Origin: Pseudomonadota bacterium
GTDB taxonomy: Bacteria; Pseudomonadota; Alphaproteobacteria; Rhizobiales; Devosiaceae
Length of the DNA stretch: 64,000 nt
Direction: 5' to 3'
NCBI GenBank assembly: GCA_023391095.1
Contig: JAEWBN010000013.1
Coordinates: 1-64,000 of the forward strand
Below are positions 54,709 through 63,913 of this stretch, one piece after another (positions within the stretch are counted from its first letter, which is position 1; the number at the start of each line of letters is the position of its first letter). Under the pieces are notes generated by a model. That model did not search any database. It was not told where the DNA came from and worked only from the letters and a program-made list of their open reading frames with translations. Made by a program: the position numbers and the translations under genes.

Positions 54709-57171
54709 ATGACCCTGTTGCTGTTTGTCATCAGTCTGGTTGTTTTTGCGACGCTGGCCATGCGGGAAAGCCCCATCTGGCAAGGGGGATTGGCGCTGGT
54801 GCTGATCGGCTTTGCCAGCGGGCTCGATTTCCTCGAGGCCGGCGCGGTCTACGAGATGGGCGGGTTCGGCTGGCTGCTTGTGGTGTTTGGCGTGATCCTG
54901 CTGGTGCTGGCAGTCAAGCCCATCCGCATGGCGCTGCTCATCCCCCCCATCTATGGCGCCGTCAAATCCATCCTGCCGCGGGTGAGCCGCACCGAACAGG
55001 AAGCGCTCGATGCAGGCACGGTTGGGTGGGATGCCGAGCTTTTTTCCGGCCGCCCCGACTGGGACAAGCTGACCCAGATCCGCCCGCTGACCCTGACGCC
55101 CGAAGAACAGGCCTTTCTCGACAACGAGACGGAAGTGGCCTGCCGTATGATCGACGACTGGGATATCCGGCACAATCGCGCCGACCTGTCGCCCGAACTC
55201 TGGGACTATCTCAAGTCCAAGGGGTTTTTGGGCATGCTGATCGGCAAGGAGCATGGAGGCCTCGGCTTTTCGGCTCAGGCGCAGTCCATGATCGTGTCCA
55301 AGATCGCCAGCCGCTCGGTGGCGGCCGGCATTACCGTCATGGTGCCCAATTCGCTCGGGCCGGGTGAACTGCTGGAAAAATACGGGCTGCCCGAGCAGAA
55401 GGAGAAGTATCTCCATCGCCTCGCGACGGGTCTTGAAGTGCCCTGCTTTGCGCTGACCGGCGTGCATTCGGGTTCGGATGCGGGCGGGATGCGCGACTAT
55501 GGCACGGTAACCAAGGGCATCCATAATGGCGAGGAAGTGCTGGGCGTGCGCCTCAGCTTCGACAAGCGTTATATCACGCTGGCCCCGATCGCGACGCTGG
55601 TGGGCCTGGCCTTCATCCTCAAAGACCCCGACAATCATCTGGGCCGCGGCGAGGATATCGGCATTACCCTGGCGCTGATCCCGCATGATCATCCGGGCCT
55701 CGATATCGGGCGCCGCCACTACCCGGCGCGGCAGGCTTTCATGAACGGGCCGGTGCGCGGCAAGGACGTGTTCATCCCGATGGAATATCTCATCGGGGGC
55801 ACGAACTATGCCGGGCAGGGCTGGCGCATGCTGATGGAGTGTCTGTCGACCGGCCGCGCCATTTCGCTGCCCGCCATTGGCACCACCTCGATCAAGGCCA
55901 CTTTGCGCGCGACTTCGGCCTATGCGCGGGTGCGCCGCCAGTTCGGCATTCCGGTGGGCCTGATGGAAGGCGTTGCCGAGCCGCTCGGCGAGATGGTCAA
56001 GCGCGCCTATATGTTCGAGGCCACGCGCCGCCTCACGGCTTCCATGGTCGATGAGGGCCAGCGTCCGGCTGTCATTGCGGGCCTTTTGAAATACACCACG
56101 ACCGAAGCCATGCGCGAAAGCATGGACAATGCCTTCGATATCCAGGGTGGCCGCGCCATCCAGGACGGGCCGGGCAACTATCTGTTCGGCGCCTATCAGG
56201 CGCTGCCGGTGGCGATCACGGTTGAGGGCGCCAATATCCTCACCCGCACGCTGATGACCTTTGCCCAGGGCGTGCTGCGCGCCCATCCTTACCTGCTCAA
56301 GGAAATCCAGGCGGCGCAGAACAAGGACAAGAAGGCCGGCATGGATGCCTTCGACACCGCGTTCGGGGGCCATACCAAGTTCATGCTGCGCAATATCGTG
56401 GCGAGCTTCCTGCATGGGATCAGCAATGGCGCCTTTGCGTCCGCGCCCAACCAGGGCCCGATGACGCGCTGGTATCGGCGGCTGCATCGCTATTCTCAGG
56501 CCTTTGCGCTTGTGGCGGACTGGACCACGGTGGTGCTGGGCGGCGCGCTCAAGGCCAAGCAGAAGATTTCGGGTCGCATGGCCGACCTTCTGGGCGAGCT
56601 CTACCTCATGTCGGCTACGCTCAAGCGTTTCGACGAGGAAGGCGCCATTGCCGAGGATCGGGCGCTGGTCGATGCCATCATGGAAGACCGGGTGGCCAAT
56701 ATCGAGCGCATCTTTGGCGAGGTCTTCGCCAATTTCCCCAACCCGATCTTTGCCAACGCCATGCGCTTCCTGTGCTTCCCGCTGGGCCGCCATGCCAAGC
56801 GCGCCAGCGACGATGTGAACTACGGTTTCGTCAAGGCGGTGCTCAAGCCCGGTGCGTTCCGCGACCGGCTGACCACGGGCGTTTATGTGTCTATGGACCC
56901 CAATGACGTGACCGGCGTTCTCGAAGATGCTTTCGTCAAGGTAACGGAGGCCGAGGACATCGAGGCGCGCTTCATCAAGGCGGCTCGCAAGGGCGTCATT
57001 GAACGGCGCATCGACCGCGATGCCATTGCCGATGCGGTGGCGGCGGGCGTGCTCAACGACAATGAGGCCGGCATCATGCGGGCGGCTGACGAAGCCACCA
57101 ACCGGGCGGTGCATGTCGATGACTTCGGGCAGGACGTGCTGAAACCGACGGTGCAGCAGGCGGCGGAGTAG
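54709..57171 (+). CDS. fadE: Acyl-CoA dehydrogenase FadE-type
   Basis: 820 residues, the length of E. coli FadE (814). An N-terminal membrane part (about 1-95, three to four hydrophobic segments) is followed by the acyl-CoA dehydrogenase core (about 120-560: LTGVHSGSDAGGM, ISLPAIGTTSIKATLRAT, RRQFGIPVG, DIQGGRAIQDGPGNYL, VAITVEGANILTRTLM, the catalytic Glu region) and a FadE-specific C-terminal domain. The enzyme makes trans-2-enoyl-CoA. The ATG at 54709 is 8 nt after GGAGG; a GTG two codons earlier is possible. First gene of a rightward beta-oxidation set. Confidence 0.93.
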   Translation: MTLLLFVISLVVFATLAMRESPIWQGGLALVLIGFASGLDFLEAGAVYEMGGFGWLLVVFGVILLVLAVKPIRMALLIPPIYGAVKSILPRVSRTEQEALDAGTVGWDAELFSGRPDWDKLTQIRPLTLTPEEQAFLDNETEVACRMIDDWDIRHNRADLSPELWDYLKSKGFLGMLIGKEHGGLGFSAQAQSMIVSKIASRSVAAGITVMVPNSLGPGELLEKYGLPEQKEKYLHRLATGLEVPCFALTGVHSGSDAGGMRDYGTVTKGIHNGEEVLGVRLSFDKRYITLAPIATLVGLAFILKDPDNHLGRGEDIGITLALIPHDHPGLDIGRRHYPARQAFMNGPVRGKDVFIPMEYLIGGTNYAGQGWRMLMECLSTGRAISLPAIGTTSIKATLRATSAYARVRRQFGIPVGLMEGVAEPLGEMVKRAYMFEATRRLTASMVDEGQRPAVIAGLLKYTTTEAMRESMDNAFDIQGGRAIQDGPGNYLFGAYQALPVAITVEGANILTRTLMTFAQGVLRAHPYLLKEIQAAQNKDKKAGMDAFDTAFGGHTKFMLRNIVASFLHGISNGAFASAPNQGPMTRWYRRLHRYSQAFALVADWTTVVLGGALKAKQKISGRMADLLGELYLMSATLKRFDEEGAIAEDRALVDAIMEDRVANIERIFGEVFANFPNPIFANAMRFLCFPLGRHAKRASDDVNYGFVKAVLKPGAFRDRLTTGVYVSMDPNDVTGVLEDAFVKVTEAEDIEARFIKAARKGVIERRIDRDAIADAVAAGVLNDNEAGIMRAADEATNRAVHVDDFGQDVLKPTVQQAAE

Positions 57172-57196
57172 GGGCTGCTGGCTCGTTTCCCAGGAT

Positions 57197-57280
57197 GTCA
57201 CCCTCGGGCTTGACCCGAGGGGGCTATACTAGGGGCGGTAAAGGCAAGTGAAGGGCCCTCGGGTCAAGCCCGAGGGTGAC
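57197..57280. repeat. Pair of inverted REP elements upstream of fadJ
   Basis: CCCTCGGGCTTGACCCGAGG (in 57197-57221) and its reverse complement (in 57256-57280), each flanked by GTCAC or GTGAC, form a BIME-like pair with about 35 bp between. The same pair occurs at 59355-59438, and one copy at 19480-19504. Confidence 0.8.
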
Positions 57281-57354
57281 GGCCGGTAGTTGGTGTAACT
57301 GCCGAGGCAAGGCCAGGACAAAAGCGGCGGCAAGCCGAGGATGAGGAAACTGAT

Positions 57355-59316
57355 ATGATCGTGCAGCAGGCGACGGATACGCGGCACTGGAGCTTTCAGA
57401 CCGATATCGAAAAGATCGGATGGCTGACCATCCATTCGCCCGAGGGGTCGGTGAATACGCTGAGCCGCGAAGCGATCATGGAGCTCGAGACGCTGGTGGC
57501 GCGGATCGAGGACCTGGCCAGGCGCGATCAGCTGGTGGGTGTCGTGCTGCTTTCGGGCAAGGATAGCGGCTTTATTGCCGGGGCCGATGTCAGCGAATTC
57601 GACGGAATGAGCGATCCATCGATCCTCACCGAAGCGCTCAAGCGCACCCATGCCCTGTTCTGGCGGATCGAGAAGCTGCCGGTGCCTGTGGTAGCCGGCA
57701 TCCACGGCTTCTGCCTCGGTGGCGGGTTGGAACTGGCACTGGCATGCCACTACCGCATCGCCGTCAATGACGACAAAACCCGGATCGGCTTTCCGGAAGT
57801 GAACCTGGGCATTTTCCCCGGCTTCGGCGGCACCGGCCGCTCGATCCGGCAGGCCGGTCCGGTCGATGCCATGTCGATCATGCTGACCGGCAAGATGCTG
57901 CGGGCCGGCGCGGCGCGGGGTCTCAACCTCGTCGACAAGCTGGTGCGCCATCGCGACATGCTGCGCTGGGAAGGCCGCAAGGCGGTCTTGCAGAAGCGCA
58001 AGTCGGACCCCGCCGGCTTCAACAAGCGCGCCATGGCCATGGGGCCGCTGCGCGGGGTGGTCGCCAAGCAGATGCGCGAGCAGGCCGGCAAGAAGGCGCG
58101 CAGGGAACACTATCCGGCGCCCTATGCGCTGATCGACCTGTTCGAAAAGCACGGCAATGACTGGCAGGCCATGGTCAAGGGCGAGATCGACGCCTTTGTG
58201 CCACTGATGGCGTCCCCCACGGCGACCAATCTGCGGCGGGTATTTTTCCTTTCGGAAAGCCTCAAGAAGCAGGGCATCAAGGGCGCCAGGTTTGCCCGCG
58301 TGCATGTGATCGGCGCGGGCGTGATGGGCGGCGATATCGCGGCCTGGTGTGCCTATCGCGGCATGAGCGTGACGCTGCAGGATCTCGACATGGCGCGCAT
58401 CCAGCCGGCGCTGGATCGGGCCAAGAAACTGTTCCAGAAGCGGTACAAGAAGAAGCGCGAGGTCGATGCGGCCATGTCGCGGCTGGTGCCCGATCCGCAA
58501 GGCGCGGGCGTGCCGCGCGCCGATGTGATCATCGAAGCGGTGGTGGAAAAGCTCGAGGTCAAGCAGTCGATCTTTTCGGGCGTCGAGGGCCGGATGAAGC
58601 CCGGCGCCATCATGGCGACCAATACGTCGTCCATCGAGCTCGAACGCATTGCCGAGGCGCTGCAGGATCCGGGCCGTTTGATCGGGTTGCATTTCTTCAA
58701 TCCCGTGGCGCAGCTGCCGCTGGTCGAGGTGATCCGTTCGCGCTTCAACTCGGACGAAGCCATTGGCCGGGGCGCCAGCTTTGCGCTGGCCATCGGCAAG
58801 TCGCCAGTCGTGGTCAAGTCGGCGCCCGGCTTCCTCGTCAACCGCGTGCTGATGCCCTACATGCTGGGCGCGGTGGAGCGGGTCGAGCGCGGGGAAAGCA
58901 AGGAACTGCTCGACGCGGCCGCGGTGGCTTTCGGCATGCCGATGGGGCCGATCGAGCTCATGGATACGGTGGGTCTCGATGTAGGCAAGTCGGTGGCGAC
59001 CGAACTGGGCCACGCTGTGCCGGAAAATTCAAAGTTTGCCCGGCTGATTGCCGCGGGCAAGCTGGGTCGAAAGACCAATGAGGGTTTCTACAAGTGGGAA
59101 AAGGGCAAGGCAGTGAAGGGCGAGGTGCCCGAGCATCCTGACCTTGCCGGACTGGGCCGCGAACTGGTGAAGCCGCTCGTGGATATGACAGAGATCGTGG
59201 TGGGCGAAGGCGTCGTCGCCTCGCCTGACCTCGCCGATGTCGGCGTCATCATGGGCACAGGCTTTGCGCCGTTCATGGGTGGGCCGATGAAGGCACGTGC
59301 GGACGGACGGGCGTAA
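57355..59316 (+). CDS. fadJ: Fatty acid oxidation complex alpha subunit (enoyl-CoA hydratase / 3-hydroxyacyl-CoA dehydrogenase)
   Basis: 653 residues, bifunctional. The crotonase domain comes first (about 20-190: SPEGSVNTLSRE, SGKDSGFIAGADVSEF, GIHGFCLGGGLELALACHYRIA with the oxyanion hole GG). The NAD(P)-binding 3-hydroxyacyl-CoA dehydrogenase domain begins at about 315 (VHVIGAGVMGGDIAAWCA) with GLHFFNPVAQLPLVEVI and the C-terminal half-domain. It hydrates enoyl-CoA and oxidises the 3-hydroxy product. A FadJ- rather than FadB-type name is by pairing with fadI; the exact subtype is not certain. No acyl epimerase part is evident. Confidence 0.92.
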   Translation: MIVQQATDTRHWSFQTDIEKIGWLTIHSPEGSVNTLSREAIMELETLVARIEDLARRDQLVGVVLLSGKDSGFIAGADVSEFDGMSDPSILTEALKRTHALFWRIEKLPVPVVAGIHGFCLGGGLELALACHYRIAVNDDKTRIGFPEVNLGIFPGFGGTGRSIRQAGPVDAMSIMLTGKMLRAGAARGLNLVDKLVRHRDMLRWEGRKAVLQKRKSDPAGFNKRAMAMGPLRGVVAKQMREQAGKKARREHYPAPYALIDLFEKHGNDWQAMVKGEIDAFVPLMASPTATNLRRVFFLSESLKKQGIKGARFARVHVIGAGVMGGDIAAWCAYRGMSVTLQDLDMARIQPALDRAKKLFQKRYKKKREVDAAMSRLVPDPQGAGVPRADVIIEAVVEKLEVKQSIFSGVEGRMKPGAIMATNTSSIELERIAEALQDPGRLIGLHFFNPVAQLPLVEVIRSRFNSDEAIGRGASFALAIGKSPVVVKSAPGFLVNRVLMPYMLGAVERVERGESKELLDAAAVAFGMPMGPIELMDTVGLDVGKSVATELGHAVPENSKFARLIAAGKLGRKTNEGFYKWEKGKAVKGEVPEHPDLAGLGRELVKPLVDMTEIVVGEGVVASPDLADVGVIMGTGFAPFMGGPMKARADGRA

Positions 59317-59354
59317 TGGGGATGGTCAGCTCTGGGCTTACACCTTCCCCGATC

Positions 59355-59438
59355 GTCACCCTCGGGCTTGACCCGAGGGGACTGCTCTTGCCTCGGGATC
59401 AACAAGTGAAGAGCCCTCGGGTCAAGCCCGAGGGTGAC
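59355..59438. repeat. Pair of inverted REP elements between fadJ and fadI
   Basis: CCCTCGGGCTTGACCCGAGG (in 59355-59379) and its reverse complement (in 59414-59438) with 34 bp between, matching the pair at 57197-57280. Such paired elements can fold into one long hairpin in the mRNA. Confidence 0.8.
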
Positions 59439-59511
59439 GTCCGGTGGGTAAGGCGACCTTTGTCCACCTCGTTGGCAGGCAAGAATAGCAACCTCGTCAG
59501 GGGACAAAAAA

Positions 59512-60795
59512 ATGACTGAACTCAAGCGCGTTGCCATTGTCGGTTCTGCCCGCATTCCGTTTGCGCGGGGCGGCACGGCCTATGCCGACGAAACCAATCT
59601 TTCCATGCTCGGCACAACGCTGGGCGGGCTGGCCGACAAGTTTGGCCTTAGAGGCGAGAAGGTGGATGAGGTGATTGCGGGCGCCGTGATCAACCATTCC
59701 CGCGATTTCAACATTGCGCGCGAGGCGCTGCTGGATGCGGGCTTGAGCCCCCGCACGCCGGGGACCACGCTGCAGATCGCCTGTGGCACGAGCCTGCAGG
59801 CGGCACTGGTTTTGGCGGGCAAGATCGCCTCGGGGCAGATCGAAAGCGGCATCGCGGCTGGGTCAGACACGGTCTCGGACAGCCCCATCGTCTTCGGTCC
59901 GAAATTCCAGCACCGGCTGCTCAATGCCAATGCGGCTAAGACGACCGGCCAGAAGCTGGGCGCCTTCAAGGGCTTTTCCTTTGGCGAACTGACGCCGGTG
60001 GCGCCCTCGGTCAACGAGCCGCGCACGGGCCTGTCCATGGGGCAGCATTGCGAACTCATGGCCAAGGAATGGGGCGTGACCCGCGAAGAGCAGGACCGTC
60101 TCGCGGTGGCCAGCCATCGCAATGCGGCTGCGGCTTACGAGCAGGGCTTCCACGATGACCTTATCGTGCCCTGCGCGGGTCTGGTGCGCGACAACAATGT
60201 ACGCGCCGACGCCAATATCGAGAAGATGGCGACGCTCAAGCCCGCCTTCGACAAGTCGTCGGGGCAGGGCACGCTGACCGCGGGCAATTCGACGCCGCTG
60301 ACCGATGGCGCGTCCTCGGTGCTGCTGGCCAGCGAGGAATGGGCGCGGGCGCGTGGGCTGCCGATCCTGGCCTATCTCACCACCGGCCGGGTGGCGGGCA
60401 ATGACTTCGCCCATGGCGAGGGCCTCCTGATGGCGCCGACCATTGCGGTGTCGGAAATGCTGGACCGGGCCGGTCTGGGCTTCGGGGACATCGACTATTT
60501 CGAGCTGCACGAAGCTTTTGCGGCGCAGGTTCTGTGCACACTCAAGGCCTGGCAGGACCCGGCCTATTGCCGCGACGTGCTCGGCCGCGATAGCGTCCTG
60601 GGCGAAATCGATCCGGCCCGGATCAATGTGAAGGGCTCGAGCCTGGCCTATGGGCATCCCTTTGCCGCGACCGGTGCGCGTATCCTGGGTCTCACCGCCA
60701 AGCTTCTGGCGGAAGGTCCGGGCAAGCGGGCGCTGATTTCGGTGTGTACGGCGGGCGGCATGGGCGTCGCGGCCCTGGTGGAGAGCGCGGCGTGA
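59512..60795 (+). CDS. fadI: 3-ketoacyl-CoA thiolase FadI
   Basis: 427 residues. The nucleophile is Cys91 in TLQIACGTSLQAALV; the second active-site Cys is in SVCTAGGMGVAA. His in HEAFAAQ and the GHPFAATGAR loop complete the thiolase set. Larger than the ~390-residue biosynthetic thiolases, as usual for FadI. It cleaves 3-ketoacyl-CoA, ending each beta-oxidation round. The stop overlaps the start of a small membrane protein gene. Confidence 0.9.
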   Translation: MTELKRVAIVGSARIPFARGGTAYADETNLSMLGTTLGGLADKFGLRGEKVDEVIAGAVINHSRDFNIAREALLDAGLSPRTPGTTLQIACGTSLQAALVLAGKIASGQIESGIAAGSDTVSDSPIVFGPKFQHRLLNANAAKTTGQKLGAFKGFSFGELTPVAPSVNEPRTGLSMGQHCELMAKEWGVTREEQDRLAVASHRNAAAAYEQGFHDDLIVPCAGLVRDNNVRADANIEKMATLKPAFDKSSGQGTLTAGNSTPLTDGASSVLLASEEWARARGLPILAYLTTGRVAGNDFAHGEGLLMAPTIAVSEMLDRAGLGFGDIDYFELHEAFAAQVLCTLKAWQDPAYCRDVLGRDSVLGEIDPARINVKGSSLAYGHPFAATGARILGLTAKLLAEGPGKRALISVCTAGGMGVAALVESAA

Positions 60796-60950
60796 GCGAC
60801 AATGTAGTCAAGTTCCGGCGGCCCGAGAAGAAACCCGAGCCGAAGACACAAAAGGTGCGCGGGCCGATGCCGGGATGGGTGCCCTTTGCGGTGCTGTTCG
60901 CCATCGCGCTCGCGATCTTTTTCGCGCAACAGGCAGGCATTTTAGGATAA
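60792..60950 (+). CDS. Small single-helix membrane protein coupled to fadI
   Basis: 52 residues from a GTG at 60792 overlapping the fadI TGA (GTGA). A basic cytosolic stretch with many K, R and P (FRRPEKKPEPKTQKVRGPMPG) leads to one transmembrane helix (about 31-49: PFAVLFAIALAIFFAQQAG). Nothing follows the helix. The overlap implies translational coupling. No family name is known to me; it may be a membrane tether or accessory for the oxidation complex. Confidence 0.6.
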   Translation: MSDNVVKFRRPEKKPEPKTQKVRGPMPGWVPFAVLFAIALAIFFAQQAGILG

Positions 60951-61263
60951 TGCCCGCTACCGGCGCCGCGTAGGACCAGTTTGCGGCGCGTTAATATTTG
61001 CCGGCATGGATTTGGAATTTCCATCCTAGTTCGGGCTTTGGCGTGGAAAATGATCGCGCCAACGCTCATAGCCAGAGGATGTTCACAATCGGGCGTCAGG
61101 TGACGCTTAGGTCAATCTTTTGCTTGTCAGTGGACGGAATTGCGGGATACCGTCCATCAATCTTGATCACCCGGTCAAAAGGGTCTTCGGAGATTTCAAC
61201 CTGCGCCAAGAATGCGCAGCGATCAGAACCTTTTCAGGAATTCCACAAGGAGATGGGACGAGA
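60951..61263. other. Upstream region of the oppA-like gene, 313 bp
   Basis: This should hold the oppA-like promoter. Small dyads are visible: GGACGG-N12-CCGTCC (near 61133) and TGCGC...TGCGCA (near 61203). AAGGAG (61247-61252) is the ribosome site for the ATG at 61264. No ORF or terminator was recognised. Confidence 0.5.
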
Positions 61264-62880
61264 ATGAAGTTCACGACAGCTCTCAAGGCGGTTGCGACCG
61301 CTGGCGCAATGGCGCTGATGATGAGCACTGCCGCATCCGCCGTGACGCTGCAGCTGCACAATGGTGGTGACCCGGGCACGCTCGACCCGCACAAGGCCTC
61401 CGGCGACTGGGAAAACCGTGTCATCGGTGACTTCATCGAAGGCCTTCTGACTGAAAGCCCGTCGGCCGAAGCCATTCCCGGCCAAGCCGAGAGCTGGGAT
61501 ATCTCGGAAGACGGTACGGTTTATACCTTCCATCTGCGTGACGGCATCCAGTGGTCCGACGGCGAGCCCGTGACTGCCGAAGACTTCGTCTTCGCCTTCC
61601 AGCGCCTGTTCAACCCTGCGACAGCCGCCGACTATGCTTACCTGCAGTTCCCCATCAAGAATGCGGAAGCCATCAATTCGGGCGAGATCACCGATCTCAA
61701 CGAGCTCGGCGTCAAGGCCATCGACGACAAGACGCTCGAAATCACTCTCAATGCCTCGACCCCGTACTTCCTCGAGGCCCTGACCCACTACACCGCCTAT
61801 CCGGTTCCCAAGCACCTGGTCGAGAAGGTCGGTGACGACTGGACCAAGGTCGAGAACATCATCGGCAACGGCCCGTACCTGGTCAAGGAATGGCTGCCGG
61901 GCTCCTATGTCCGTTCGGAAAAGAACGAAGACTACTACGACGCTGCCAATGTGCAGATCGACGAAGTCTTCTATCACGTGCTCGAAGATCAGGCCGCTGC
62001 GCTCAACCGCTACCGCGCCGGTGAATTCGACATCCTGACCGACTTCCCGGCCGACCAGTTTGCATGGCTCGAAGAGAACATGCCCGGTCAGGCCCACGTG
62101 ACCCCGTTCCTGGGCATCTACTATTATGTGATGAACCAGGAAGAAGGTCAGGTTCTCTCCGACATCCGCATCCGCGAAGCGCTTTCGACCACGATCGTTC
62201 GCGACGTGATCGGGCCCGATATCCTGGGCACCGGTGAACTGCCGGCCTATGGCTGGGTCCCGCCGGGCGCTGCCAACTATGTCGAGAACGCCTACCATCC
62301 CGAATGGGCCGACGTTCCCTACGAAGAGCGCGTTGAAAAGGCCATCGGGCTGATGACCGAAGCAGGTTACGGCCCGGAAAACCCGCTGACCCTGCAGCTG
62401 CGCTACAACACCAATGACAACCACCAGCGTATCGCCGTGGCGATCGCCGCCATGTGGGAGCCGATCGGTGTCAAGGTCGAGCTGTTCAACGCAGAAACGG
62501 CCGTTCACTACGACGCCTTGCGCGCAGGTGACTTCCAGGTCGGCCGCGCGGGCTGGCTGATGGACTATAACGATCCGTCCAACACGCTCGACCTGCTCAA
62601 GACTGGTACCGACCAGGCTGGTACGATGAACTGGGGCAACAATTATGGCCGCTATTCGAACGAAGAGTTCGACGCGCTCCTCACCCAGGCTTCGACCGAG
62701 CTGGATTTGGCTGCCCGTGGCGAACTGCTAGCCCAGGCTGAAAAGATCGCCATGGACGAGTTCGCCGCGATCCCGATCTACTGGTACGTGTCCAAGGACG
62801 TCGTGTCGCCGAAGATCTCGGGTTTCGAAGAAAACCCGAAGAATATCTTCCGCACCCGCTGGCTTTCCAAGTCGGAATAA
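61264..62880 (+). CDS. Oligopeptide ABC transporter substrate-binding protein (OppA/MppA type)
   Basis: 538 residues with a Sec signal peptide (MKFTTALKAVATAGAMALMMSTAASA, cleavage near 27). The SBP_bac_5 family markers are GTLDPHKASGDWENRVI, ESWDISEDGTVYTFHLRDGIQWSDGEPVTAEDFVFAFQRL and IIGNGPYLVKEWLPGSYV. The protein captures peptides in the periplasm. It precedes the permease genes by about 110 bp. Codon use here looks more strongly biased than in its neighbours, typical of an abundant protein. Confidence 0.92.
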   Translation: MKFTTALKAVATAGAMALMMSTAASAVTLQLHNGGDPGTLDPHKASGDWENRVIGDFIEGLLTESPSAEAIPGQAESWDISEDGTVYTFHLRDGIQWSDGEPVTAEDFVFAFQRLFNPATAADYAYLQFPIKNAEAINSGEITDLNELGVKAIDDKTLEITLNASTPYFLEALTHYTAYPVPKHLVEKVGDDWTKVENIIGNGPYLVKEWLPGSYVRSEKNEDYYDAANVQIDEVFYHVLEDQAAALNRYRAGEFDILTDFPADQFAWLEENMPGQAHVTPFLGIYYYVMNQEEGQVLSDIRIREALSTTIVRDVIGPDILGTGELPAYGWVPPGAANYVENAYHPEWADVPYEERVEKAIGLMTEAGYGPENPLTLQLRYNTNDNHQRIAVAIAAMWEPIGVKVELFNAETAVHYDALRAGDFQVGRAGWLMDYNDPSNTLDLLKTGTDQAGTMNWGNNYGRYSNEEFDALLTQASTELDLAARGELLAQAEKIAMDEFAAIPIYWYVSKDVVSPKISGFEENPKNIFRTRWLSKSE

Positions 62881-62989
62881 GCGGACAAAAATGTGATCGT
62901 GGGGGCCAAAGGGCCCCCACGGTTCTTTTGCCGTGCGGCGCCCTGCGGCCCCTCCGTTCCAGGCGCCCCGGCCAAGGAGTTCAAACCCA

Positions 62990-63913
62990 ATGCTGGCCTA
63001 TGCCTTTCGGCGCGTGCTTTCGGCTATTCCGATCGCACTGATCGCCGTTACCGTCTGCTTTTTCATTCTGCGCCTGGCGCCCGGTGGTCCATTTGACGGC
63101 GAGCGTGCCCTTCCGCCGACCGTGCTGGCCAACCTGCGCGCGCATTACAATCTCGATCAGCCGCTGATCAACCAGTACTTCATCTATGTCTGGCGCCTGC
63201 TGCATGGCGACCTCGGTCCCTCCATGGTGATCGACGGCTTCAATGTCAGCCAGTTGATCGCCATCGGCTTTCCCTTCACGCTGACCATGGCCCTGACGGC
63301 CTTTGTCATCGCTACGGCCATCGGCATGCTGGCGGGCATGGTCGCCGCCGTCTATCAGAACAAGTGGCCCGACTATGTGCTGGTGCTCGCCGTCATGATC
63401 GGCGTGCTCATCCCCAACTTCCTCATGGCTGCGCTGCTGCAGCTCTGGTTCGGCGTATATCTCAAGTGGTTTCCGGCCGGTGGCTGGGTCAATGGCAGCT
63501 GGATGCATCTGGTCCTGCCCGTCACCGTTCTGGCCTGGCCGCATGCCGGTCGCATCAGCCGGCTGATGCGCGGCTCGATGATCGAAGTGCTGGGCACCAA
63601 TTATGTGCGAACGGCACGGTCCAAGGGCCTTGGCGAGCGGCTGGTGATGGCGCGTCACGCCATCAAGCCGGCGCTTCTGCCGGTCGTCTCCTATCTCGGG
63701 CCGGGCCTGTCCTATCTTCTCACCGGTTCGTTGGCCGTCGAGCAGATTTTCGGCCTGCCGGGGATCGGCAAGTATTTCGTCACCGCGGCGCTCAACCGCG
63801 ACTATGGCGTGGTCCTGGGGACCACCATCTTGTACATGTTCATCATTCTCGCGCTCAACCTGATCGTCGATCTGGTCTATGCATGGCTTGATCCCAAGGT
63901 GAGGTACCGCTGA
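62990..63913 (+). CDS. oppB: Oligopeptide ABC transporter permease OppB
   Basis: 307 residues. Six membrane segments with the characteristic first helix MLAYAFRRVLSAIPIALIAVTVCFFILRLAPGGPF and the EAA-type loop (about 215-245: RTARSKGLGERLVMARHAIKPALLPVVS). AAGGAG lies upstream of the ATG at 62990. It pairs with OppC, which starts at 63913 (TGATG overlap). Typical length. Confidence 0.93.
   Translation: MLAYAFRRVLSAIPIALIAVTVCFFILRLAPGGPFDGERALPPTVLANLRAHYNLDQPLINQYFIYVWRLLHGDLGPSMVIDGFNVSQLIAIGFPFTLTMALTAFVIATAIGMLAGMVAAVYQNKWPDYVLVLAVMIGVLIPNFLMAALLQLWFGVYLKWFPAGGWVNGSWMHLVLPVTVLAWPHAGRISRLMRGSMIEVLGTNYVRTARSKGLGERLVMARHAIKPALLPVVSYLGPGLSYLLTGSLAVEQIFGLPGIGKYFVTAALNRDYGVVLGTTILYMFIILALNLIVDLVYAWLDPKVRYR

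Noticed and set aside
57197..59438. REP pairs as a CRISPR array
   Set aside because: Copies are inverted, palindromic and 2 kb apart as pairs, without regular spacers or cas genes.
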